64,000 nt of DNA from Branchipolynoe longqiensis. Taxonomy: Eukaryota > Annelida > Polychaeta > Phyllodocida > Polynoidae. Positions 45,371 through 55,500 of the stretch are shown here, one piece after another. The DNA lies in assembly GCA_030323885.1 (NCBI GenBank), contig CM059189.1, forward strand, positions 46,879,015-46,943,014. Reading direction: 5' to 3'. The notes beneath the pieces are model-generated. The model saw only the letters and a program-made list of their open reading frames with translations, searched no databases and was not told the origin of the DNA. Both the position numbers and the translations under genes were made by a program. Each line of letters starts with the position of its first letter. Position 1 is the first letter of the stretch.

Positions 45371-45713
45371 ACTTTGTCACATAGTCCGATGGTTAGGTTT
45401 TCTGAGATAAATATATTACATTTATTGCTATAATCTACCTTACTTTAGTTTGAAGTGACTTTTATTTTAAATCGCTAAGTTTTGAGATATTTGAAGTGCA
45501 AACATGTCAAATTAGTTTCAGCAAGCACGCCAAAAGACTGACACCATAGGCTTCTGCAGTAACAGGTTCTATTAAATTGACTCAATATTCCCTTATATGT
45601 AGCATCAAATGCTTAATAAGTGCACCAGTATCAAAAGAAGATATGTAGAATCAAATGTAGGTGTTTGTTTTGGTTTTGAAAATTGTATGTTTCATCGGAC
45701 TATGCAGCTTTAA
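45371..45713. mobile_element. MITE-B copy, left tip decayed
   Basis: Left end reads CTTTGTCACATAGTCCGATG; right end GACTATGCAGCTTTAA intact. Only 290 bp from the 44726-45080 copy. Confidence 0.82.
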
Positions 45714-45955
45714 TTAAAATCTTTATTTTTTGGAAATTATGCACTATTACTTAGAATCAATGGAGTTCACGAAAAAGTTATTCATCATCAACCCCTGGCG
45801 TTGCTAGTGTCTCAGCTACAGAGAGGTTTTGTTGTAAACCTCTTTGCACGTAGTACCCAGTACGAACAACTGCGCGAGAGGCGGGTACTTCTCATCTGAT
45901 CGGTGCTAGCGGTGGAATGCAGAACCACGTGACTGCAAACCACGTGACCGACATT

Positions 45956-46447
45956 CCGGTGTCGCAGTTTCCGCCCTCCGCCAGTTTCCGCGGTACGCCT
46001 ACACTCAAATGCATTGTCAATGGCCGTGAGCAATCTTCATACAGATAAAGTGAAATATCTCTAAAACAACACCACCTAGAAACAAATCGCTTGGTACACA
46101 TATAGAAAACATCTTTACCCAAAAGATTATATTAAATTAATAAGGTTAGGGTTCTTGATTTCTATTAATTTTGAATTAAACTAATGTTTTGCACCACGCG
46201 TACCGTCAAACTCAAGGCATTGTCAATGGTCGTGAGCAATCTTCATACAGAAAATACACAAAAGTGAAATATCTCTAAAACCACACCACCTAGAAACAAA
46301 TCGCTTGGTACACATATATAAAACATCTTTACCAAAAAAATTATATTAAATTTATAAGGTTAGTGACGATGCTGTTCGATTTTGACACATGCCCAGAAGC
46401 GATGCGTACCACAGAAACTGACAGACGGCGGAAACTGCGACACCGGC
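45956..46447. mobile_element. MITE-F copy
   Basis: CCGGTGTCGCAGTTTCCGCC at left and GGCGGAAACTGCGACACCGG at right. Confidence 0.85.
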
Positions 46448-47027
46448 CGACGCCCCGCGTGCGCGAAGCCTGCAATCGGGGAGAAGCATGATTAAGCATA
46501 TTATAATTTGTATTATATTCGTCCTGAGTGTACAACGCAGGGGGGGGGGGGGACCCGGCTACAAATCGCCGTGTCGGAGGGGGCGGGGGGGGCACACCAG
46601 TGTGCCAGTCCGGAGGAAGTCCATCATTTCTCTCCGAGCATTTATACTTGTATAATGTGTTATACATCACATACAATACATGTATATCACATACCTGGTT
46701 GAGGAAAAGTGGAATTGAGTCGGCTGCATTGTATTGTATTGTACATATGAAGTATTGCCCAGTCTTGGAAACAAAAATAAAACAAAATATCAATCAGAGT
46801 AATAAGCTTTGTTGCTGTTTCAGTGGGTTCAATCCACGGTTGAGTCGAATGCGATACCTTCTCTGACAATCAGCAGACTAGGATAGGACAAGAAATGGCA
46901 AGTCGATATAGAGCAATGTGACTCAGCTCATCAATCGATTAGCATATGGGGCCCTCATCAATGAATCATTCAATTAATTAGTTGATTTTAGACTATTATA
47001 AGCGTGGATGAATGTAACATGATATGG
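46448..47027. other. Intergenic, no gene seen
   Basis: A G12 run at 46541, G/C-rich patches and the box CTTGTATAATGTGTTATACA at about 46650. Confidence 0.5.
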
Positions 47028-47090
47028 TCGGAAGACCAGTGTCTTGGCGCTGAAAAAAATACCTTTATTCGCTGAATAAAATGATCATTT
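47028..47090. repeat. Dispersed repeat R3 fragment
   Basis: GGAAGACCAGTGTCTTGGCG and TTCGCTGAATAAAATGATC. Confidence 0.55.
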
Positions 47091-47204
47091 ACCCCCTGTG
47101 GCCCCCCCCCCCCCTCCAAAAAAGAATCAATAGTCCAGTTCCCCGATTAATGGAGTTTACGATTAGAGAACTGCGTAGTGTGCGCCTGTCTTTACAGGCA
47201 CCCA

Positions 47205-47644
47205 GGGCGTAATCAATTAATCAACTCTGGTCACCCGAGCCACTTTTTGGCGCATGCGTACATCCTGCAGACTCGGGTCGAATAATCGGATACGCTTCTC
47301 CATGCTCGGGGTGACAAAAATGGTGGTACTTTTATTTGTTTTTTAATAGCCGATATAATTACAGCAAAATATGATTTAAATATTTTTATGATGGCATAGT
47401 TTAGTTATATTTCCATTTCATTAATCTATGTTATTACCATAAAAAAATATGTATGACTGGTACCGGTGGCTGTTATCCTGCAGGACGGTACCAGCGCAAA
47501 TGTGACGTCATCGCTCCTTGCAAACCCCAGCCAAGAGGTGGGTTACTGGGGTCGGGTTGTTTTGCACACGGCATGTGTATTTGTCGACTCCACTCGTGGT
47601 GTTCTATTTGAAATTCTGACAACTCGGGTGACCCGATTACGGCC
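47205..47644. mobile_element. MITE-G copy, inverted
   Basis: GGGCGTAATCAATTAATCAA at left and GGGTGACCCGATTACGGCC at right. Confidence 0.8.
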
Positions 47645-47792
47645 CCAGTGACGGTTGAAGCGGTGACGTCACGTGAGTCACACCCTTCACGGTGTGGTGC
47701 TCAGTGGTTCTTGTGACGTGGGTGGAGCAGTGTTCTCCCGATCGTACTGCCCGCAGACACGGTTGGATGGACAAGCATATCTAGGTACTACC

Positions 47793-48200
47793 TAGATAAA
47801 AGATCCACCCGGTACTTGTAATACACGGGTGAAGGACATCGTAGTGTAAATACGGGCGAAAATAGGTTTAGTATGGAACCTGAACTAGAAACTGTGGCTC
47901 CAGTATCAAATGGCTGCATATATTGCCACAGAGTTGGTGAAATGGGCGAGAATGCAAAAAGACAAGATGGCGGCCACAGAACGCCGTCGATTTCACTTTT
48001 AAATCTGATTAAACGAGCTATTATATTATATTTTTCAACTCAAAGGTAGCGGGCTATCAATAAGACATATGTAAAGAATAAATGTTGCTTCTTAGATTGT
48101 GAAATTAGGCTCTCAATTCTTTGGCCCGCTTTTTCGACCGTTTTTATATAGGGTTGGTATTCACCCGTGTACTGCGAGTATGGGGTGAATACTTTATCTA
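47793..48200. mobile_element. MITE-A copy, 9-bp duplication GGTACTACC
   Basis: 408 bp; duplications at 47784-47792 and 48201-48209 are perfect. Confidence 0.92.
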
Positions 48201-48306
48201 GGTACTACCGAGACACGGTTGGTTGGACACGCATAGCAAGACACTAACTACATGGTGTGGGTGCAGATTGAAGGGGTTTCTCAGCATTCTCTACTTTGTG
48301 ATCACC

Positions 48307-48627
48307 AGACAGGATGGCCAAATGAGTTGAGCATCCGTCTTCCATGTTGGACCCTGGTTGAGTCAAGCCAATGACTTAAAGATTGATACTTGTTGCTTCC
48401 TAGCTTGGTGCTCGGCATTATTAGGAGAGGGTGGGGCAAGGACTGGTTGGCTAAGTGTCAGGATAATGTGGCTGAGTGGGATATCATGTCATGGTGCTGG
48501 CAGCCTGGTCTCCCAGTGGGGCAGCACTATAAAGTTGCTATGAGTGTGCCCTGTCGCAAGTCGGTACCCATCCTGATATGATCATAGATGTTGCCAGGAC
48601 GTGAAACTCCAACAACCAACCAACCAT
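48307..48627 (+). mobile_element. SINE-1 copy
   Basis: Head ACAGGATGGCCAAATGAGTT, B box decayed, body complete, tail (CAAC)n. Confidence 0.85.
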
Positions 48628-48868
48628 GCAGCCTACTTTGCGATCGATTTGTTCCGCTTGATTGGATTGGAATTTATATTTCAGAACCAGCTGATTGAGG
48701 GCGGTCAAACAAAAAGGAATATTACTCCCAGTATAGTTTGGTCCCCACCCCTCACAGCGGCATATTATACTTGTATGAAACTGCCACCAATATAATTATA
48801 CCGGTATAATGCTGCCTCCCAGGTATGAACTTGGCCGCTAGCATTTATTTACCCAGTGTCGTGTTTGT

Positions 48869-49173
48869 TCTCTGTGGCGGAGTGGTTAGAGTGCCTGACT
48901 TTATTCTGGTCAGACTCCTAATCTGAGGGTCGGTGGTTCGATTCCCCGTGCCCCCCACCTCTGCCAATTTGGATTTCCACCACTGTGGATAACTTACAGC
49001 GTCATCAAAGGCGAGTTGCTCTCATACCATGTTTATGTGGTGTGGGAGGTTAAAAATCCCTTGGGTCGGTAAGTGTAGGCTCGGGCTTTCTATCGACAAA
49101 CTGTCTAATGGTGAAAACAAGTCTAGTCAGACTTATCCATGATACATTGATAGGCAGTATAAATCTTCAAGAA
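48869..49173 (+). mobile_element. SINE-2, tRNA-derived (Ser/Leu-like head)
   Basis: Head GTGGCGGAGTGGTTAGAGTG and B box GGTTCGATTCCCC, followed by a body unrelated to SINE-1 (CACCTCTGCCAATTTGGATT ... CCCTTGGGTCGGTAAGTGTA) and ending GGCAGTATAAATCTTCAAG. Confidence 0.88.
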
Positions 49174-49181
49174 AAAGGACA

Positions 49182-49317
49182 CCAGACGGGTTGACCGAAT
49201 GAGTTGAGCGTCCGTCTCCCATTTTGGTTGATCGTGGGATTCAAACCCACGGTTCAAACCCTGGTCTAGTCATAAAATTTGATACTTGTCATTTCCTAGC
49301 CTGGCGCTTGCAGTAAA
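49182..49317 (+). mobile_element. SINE-1 head fragment
   Basis: Head CAGACGGGTTGACCGAATGA plus the first 50 bp of the body; truncated at 49317. Confidence 0.75.
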
Positions 49318-49504
49318 ATACTGCATGCTGATTGGTTGGTTGTAGATCTGCTATTTGCAGTATTGGTGGCTATATATAATGCAGAGCATCTCTGGAAATA
49401 GCCAGTGCGTTATTACTATGAGATTATTGGTAAATATGTCATTTATATTTAAATATGCAGTTTTATGTCACTGATAGTATCAGTAGTTCCCGGCCTGCGA
49501 GTCA

Positions 49505-49627
49505 AAATTCAACAAGGAATTAACTGAGCTGGTAAATTCTTAATTTAAGAAGCAAAATATATTCTTCACATAAATCTTCATATTTACCCGCTACTTCTGA
49601 TTTGAAAACTATAATAAAACATGTAGT
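49505..49627. mobile_element. MITE-A internal fragment
   Basis: Reverse-complement match to the middle of MITE-A (CTTAATTTAAGAAGC ... TATTTACCCGCTACTTCTGA), interrupted at 49628 by a MITE-B copy. Confidence 0.7.
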
Positions 49628-49965
49628 TTAAAGTTGCATAGTCCAATGGTTTTGAGTTTCTGACATTTTTCTGAGATAAGTATATTAAATTGATCAGTAT
49701 AATCTACCTTACTTTAATTTGAAGTAAGTTTTAATTGAAATGGGTACCTTTTGAGATATTTGAAATTCAAACATGTGAAAATAATTTTGACAAGCATGCC
49801 AAAACTCTGATACCATGGGATTCTGCAGTAACAGGTTCTATTAAATTGGCTTGGTATTCCCTTCTACGTGGCAACAAATACTTAATAAGTGCATCAGTAT
49901 CTAAGTTAGATATGTAAAATCAAATCTAGATCAGTGTTTTATTTTTGAAAATTTGATGCTTAATC
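49628..49965. mobile_element. MITE-B copy, right tip missing
   Basis: Starts TTAAAGTTGCATAGTCCAAT and stops at GATGCTTAATCATTG next to another repeat. Confidence 0.8.
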
Positions 49966-49966
49966 A

Positions 49967-50195
49967 TTGTCAGAGTTTTTATTCACATTTTTTTTTACTA
50001 AATGTATTTTTATTCACCGAATAATGTCTATTGTCAGCGCCAGAGCACTGGTCTTCCGGCCGTTCATTACAATTTGTTGGTACATAAATGACAATATCAG
50101 TCGCAATAATAACCACATGAAAATCCTGTTCGATAATAGAAACATATTATAAATTATTAGTTGCAATAATAACTGCATACAATTCCAGTTCAACA
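49967..50195. repeat. Dispersed repeat R3
   Basis: ACCGAATAATGTCTATTGTC and CCAGAGCACTGGTCTTCCGG shared, inverted, with 60300-60465 and partly with 47028-47090. Confidence 0.65.
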
Positions 50196-51333
50196 TATGT
50201 ATTATGCACTTGGTGAGTATGCATCACATGGTATTGCATGATTCTAGAATTGTCTTTCAACACTTCTTTCTTCCTTTGTCTTTCTCTCTTCGTTTATCAA
50301 AAGATATAACATATCTCCAATACACATATATACATTATATTGTAAATATGCAAATCAGTAGATCCAATCACCAATACCAAATGTGAGAAACCTGCCCATT
50401 TTTGAATCCCATCACAGGTGTTCCGTATTGTGTGGCCCGGTCAGCCAACAGAGGTCATTCTGACCTTTGGTGCACTGTAACCTAGTTAATATTTAAACAA
50501 ATTAGCTCAGTGATAACTGACTACAATCATCCTGTATTTTCTTGTACCACTCACGCTTTTGAACAGATGCACTAAAAATTCAAATTCAATGTAAAATTCA
50601 CGAAACACATTGACTATGTAATGCCAAACAGCCAGAAAATATAGTGCATGGGTACTCCCGTATGTTTAAGGCAAGAGAAGCTGGGGTAATGGAAACCTGA
50701 TGGAACTCCTTAATACTCTCATGGATAAACTACTGTTCACAATGGTGGGTACCCACTTCTAAAGGACAGCTGACAAAGCTAGAGTCCCTGCAACACATCA
50801 TACATCAAAGATACCAAGAGCCTGGATCACTGGAACAAGAAATCGGAAATCCACCCAAACAAAATCGGAAATTTCTTGTCCCTGAATAGGCAGCATGTCA
50901 CCAAGTCTTTCAGTATTCTAGTCACAGAACTTAGCTCAGGATAGAACACATTATTTATTGTATACTGTCTCATGCTATTTACACGGGACCCACACACAAC
51001 TACACTTAACATGGAATACAATTAAAATCCTTCGGGTTGTTTGTTTAGTCATTTACCATAAGGGTTTATTCTATTTTATTTTTTATATAACCTAATGAAA
51101 GAATGATTGAACTACGGAGCATACACCCAAGCTTGATGATTGACACCCCAGATGAAATCATTTATACCAGCACACCGCACATGAAATGATTTGTATATCA
51201 TGATATATATTTACCAGATGCCCATATCAGGAACATTTCCACCAGAAGAGATGGATTTTCCGCCATGAGACAGCAAGGATACACACACACCTTATGATGT
51301 TTAACCATGGAGATGTTATAGACGCATACAATA
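50196..51333. other. Intergenic, no gene seen
   Basis: Unique AT-rich sequence; no exon-like block recognised on either strand. It may include the MDN1 3' flank or transcription end. Confidence 0.45.
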
Positions 51334-51653
51334 TACAGTATATGTCCCAATAGACACGCACTGCGCGAGTGCAGACACATGGATGCGCGTCTATTCAAAG
51401 TTAAAGAATTTTATGGATTTATTTTTGTCGTGCCTCTGAAATAAACTGTGATTGTCTTATTTTATGTGCATTCAGTCTGAATATGATCGTAATTCTTTTA
51501 CTTGTTTTTGTCGTGCCTCTGAAATAAAGTGATATTGTCTTATTTTATGTGCATTCAGTCTGAATATGATCGTAATTTTGTGTGCGCTTTCATTCTTGAA
51601 ATTGGGGGTATGCTTCTATTTGGTAGTGTGCTTCTATTGGGACATATACGGTA
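51334..51653. mobile_element. MITE-I with internal 83-bp tandem duplication
   Basis: TACAGTATATGTCCCAATAG at left and CTATTGGGACATATACGGTA at right. The interior contains two 83-bp units (TTTTTGTCGTGCCTCTGAAA...) starting at 51422 and 51505. Confidence 0.75.
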
Positions 51654-52055
51654 TATATAATATAGGCGCATATAAAACTCCTCTGCTGCAACTGACAATG
51701 TGGCGCGGCGCGTCCGTTAGTGACGAGGAAGCCCGCTGGTGGTGCCACCAGTCACATGGGTGGAGTCAAGGAGGCATAGTACAGAATAATAACATACATA
51801 TAATAACAATAATTCACTTCCGTGCCCTAATACTGACATAATGCGTTATACATCATATAAACTTATATTGAATATAGATTGCCGTCTTCTTTACTTAGAT
51901 GGTCTTTAATAATTGTGTGACCTAATAATAGCACTAAGATTATCTGAGTCCAGTAACACACATTTCTGTCAGCCAAGGCTAGTAGTCCTTATGTACACAG
52001 AAATTCTAGCCTCATTCCGTTATCCAGTTTAACTTCAGCTGGTTGCCGATGATAC
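51654..52055. other. Intergenic, MDN1 3' flank
   Basis: Contains GGTGGTGCCACC (51738-51749) and a palindromic TAATGCGTTATACATCATAT box (51838-51860). Confidence 0.5.
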
Positions 52056-52480
52056 TTGTTGGAGGCGGTCACGAGTTCAAACCATTGCCCGCAGCGCGTT
52101 GCTCAGGGTCGTTCGCCGTAGTCCCAATGTCCACAGCCATGTTGGTTTCATTCCCTTATTCAGTTTAACTTCGGTGTTACTTATCGGAGGCAGTCACTAG
52201 TTCAAACCATTGCCGCAGCACATTGCTCAGGGTCGTTCGCCGCAGTCCCAATGTCCACAGCCATGTTGGTTTCATTTCCTTATTCAGTTTAACTTTGGTG
52301 TCACTTATCGGAGGCGGTCACTAGTTCAACCATGGCCCGCAGCGCATTGCTCAGGGTCGTTCGCCGTAGTCCCAATGTCCACAGCCATGTTGGTTTCATT
52401 TCCTTATTCAGTTTAACTTCGGTGTCACTTATCGGAGGCGGTCACTAGTTCAAACCATTGCCGCAGCGCGTCGCTCAGGG
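52056..52480 (-). repeat. 124-bp tandem repeat containing copies of the last MDN1 codons
   Basis: Four copies with a 124-bp period, anchored by GTCGTTCGCC at 52108, 52232 and 52356. The fourth copy is the real end of the MDN1 reading frame (about 52427-52480). Each downstream copy keeps sequence for LSNxLRQWFELVTASDK-like peptides with substitutions or small indels. The rest of the unit holds GTCCACAGCCATGTTGG. These copies lie after the TGA, in the 3' UTR or flank. Confidence 0.9.
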
Positions 52481-52562
52481 TTGTGGGCAGGCAGTTGATG
52501 TCTCTCAGGATGATATAGAAGGGGAACGGAAACGAGTCCATGTACGACTTGATCTCAGGCAT
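52425..52562 (-). CDS. MDN1: MDN1 terminal coding exon and stop
   Basis: Acceptor TTGCACAG|ATGCCT, then 45 codons and TGA at 52427-52425. The peptide runs MPEIKSYMDSFPFPFYIILR to RQWFELVTASDK, ending at about the same place as vertebrate midasin. The last ~54 nt belong to a 124-bp unit tandemly repeated just downstream (52058-52480). No convincing AATAAA lies within 300 bp after the stop. Confidence 0.95.
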   Translation of the reverse strand: MPEIKSYMDSFPFPFYIILRDINCLPTTLSDALRQWFELVTASDK

Positions 52563-55500
52563 CTGTGCAACAGAACAGTGGTGAATTATGGGTACAATAT
52601 GTACGCAAGTGACAACAGTAGAAGACAAAGCTTATGGGTGTGAAAAGTCACAGAAAGAAAAAATTATTTAAAAAAATTAAATGAAATGTTTTTTAAAAAG
52701 AGAGAAAAAAAAAGAATAATAATTCAGATTTTTTCCATTTAGATTTAGATTTTTTTAAAGTTTTAATTTTTAAGTAAACTGCATTGCTTTATTATTATTA
52801 TTATTATTGTTACCTGACTAGAATACATGAAAATAACGTTCTCTTTTTAATAGAACAAATATTATTAAAATACTTTGATACAAATGAATCCATTTCTGGG
52901 CTAGGCCAAGGAGCAGTAGAATGAGGAAGACCAATTGTTTGCAATTTAAATTTCCTTAATCAACGAATAAAAACACAAACAAGGAAAAATTCTTAAGTGG
53001 TAACTGACACTGCTATTTAAATAGACTGATAGTGTAACATACATAATGATATTAGAACAGTTCTAGACCTGTAAAGAATAACAGGATTTAATTACCTTTC
53101 CCGCCTCCTTAAACACTGGTACCCGTATGTCCAAAATCGAATCCTGAAAAAGAAATATGAAATGTGTGTGAACCTAAAAGCACGTGACCGGAACTGGAAC
53201 AGGAAGGGGTAGTAGAGAGGAGCCGGTAAGTTTGTTTGTTGTGGTTTTAATCCTACCAACATCTACGCTCATATCATAATGCTCATATCATATTTGTGAC
53301 AGTGCGCACATAGTGACTTTATATCTTAGGGCTGCCCCACTGGGAGACCAGGCCACCGGCACCATGACCCGATATCCCACACAGTTCCATTATCCTGATA
53401 CTGTGCTAACCAGTCCTTGTCCTATTCTATTAATGCCGAGCGCCAGGCTAGGTAGCACCAAATATCAATTTTATAAGTCATTCGTTTCACTCGGCTAGGA
53501 TTCGAACTCTTGAGCTTCCGCATCAGAAGCCTGCGCTCTATTGATTCAGGCACCGCATTCGGTCAAGCCGGTAAGTAACAAGCGGAAGGAGGAGGGAACC
53601 AGCGGTGGAGGTGGCAGGTGAGGAGAAAGTCGCAAAGTCCGATGAAAGCATCAACTTCTCTAAAACCCAAAACACCTATCTAGATTTGATCCTACATATC
53701 CAGTTGTAAAGTCGCCGGCTGGTGGTGTGAGTGGTGTGGACAAGCTAATGAGAAATCAATACAGGTAATGAAGCAAAGTAGAGAAAGAGTGAAAAGTAGG
53801 AGAGTGAGACTCCCTGGTTTATTATCTTATATAGGTTTCTAGAATCCAAGATGGTGGTGGTCACATGGGTTGATCCACCAATCAGGGTTTAATCTGTTGT
53901 ATCCAAGGCCTTGTCATGCTGGCTACAGTGCCTTGTGGTGTGTAGTGATCCATAAATAACACCTAGGGGGAGGGGTTATGTGAGGCAACTCCTCCAAAGA
54001 CTGTATCTAAGAAGTGACACTCCTCCTCTATACTATTTTACTATACAATTTCTATACCTAATGAGTAATAGTTTACCAACTCCACATATCCCTCTGGATT
54101 TTATATATTACCATTTACCATTATATAGATAAGTTGCAATTTATTATAGTAGAGTTCACATATATCCTCATGTCATTATATCGGAAAATTTTACAACCTG
54201 GTGCACTCATTACAAATTTTGGTGCTCCTGTCATATTCTGTTTTGCTTGAAAATGGGTAAACAAAAGCTATGCCCAGCATTTTGGTGTGCATCCAAAAAA
54301 TAATTTGCCATGCTTTCACTTCAAATATCTCCAAGGTTAACATTTTAAAATTAAAGTTACTTCAAACTAAATTAGTTGATTGTGAAAACCAACCTCATAT
54401 GTTTATCTAAAAAATATGGCACAGCCTCTAAAGCATCGGATTATGCAACTTTAATATAGTATGACATAATAATTGGAGCGGTAGATCACAGCGGTTTGAC
54501 AGTAAATAAGGCGTTGAACCGTGACTTGTTATTATCTGCTGTATAATTTATTATGTGAGTAAATATATAATGCCATGTCTACTCTATTCTGTTCTATCCC
54601 ATGTGGATCCTTGGAAATGTTTGCAATATCGAAATACTATAATTCTGCTTCCTGCAGCAGTTAAACGCTCACTCCTTTCATGCACAGACATCAGTACCAA
54701 CAGGTTGGTTGTTGGAGTTTTAAGTCCTAGCAACAACATCTAAGGTCATATTCAGGACGGAGCACCAACAAGGGCCACAAATAAATGCAGACCTGCCACA
54801 TTTTTTGGATGGCAATCCGTACATTTCACCTAAAATCCTGTATAAATCTGTATAGATCTGTATCACATAATAATTCATATATACATGTCCCGCATGTCCA
54901 TAACAAAAAGTGAATACAATTACATAATTTTATCGCATCTACTGCGTGAAACAACAAATTAATTGACGATTTAGTTAGTTTTTTTAATAATCGATTTAGT
55001 TAGACAATAACAATAAACAATTGTTCCATTATACCGTACTATTGTTGAATGCATACAAGGGAATAATGTGGTTACGCATTTTTATTTCCATGAATTTAAC
55101 TAAAAATCTGTATCAAAATGGAGTACGGCCGTATCACTAAAAATAACACCAACATACGTATCGATCGATTGATTGATAGGTTTCTTTACACCGTGTCGGT
55201 AACATAATCCATATACACAACTAAAGCCTGTATCGGATACTGGTAAAACCCATATCATGTGACGGGTTTGTAGATGGCCAGTGACGTACCTTGTTGTCGG
55301 GGTTGTCAATGACGACGAAGACGATGAAGACGCCAGCTTCCCTCGCCTGCCGCACGGCGGCGCGCACAACCTCCATACCCTCCAGGAACAGCCCGCGTCC
55401 GTCACTCACCACCAGGAGGAGCTGCGACGTCTCCCCGGTGGCGCCGCGCTGACGGCCTCGCGCCTCCAGCATCACTGCTGCCATCTGGCGGAGAAGCTGA

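Noticed and set aside
53706..54198. Solo LTR inside MITE-B
   Set aside because: Ends could be TGTAAA/TTTACA, but no 4-6-bp target duplication or primer-binding context could be shown; left unclassified.
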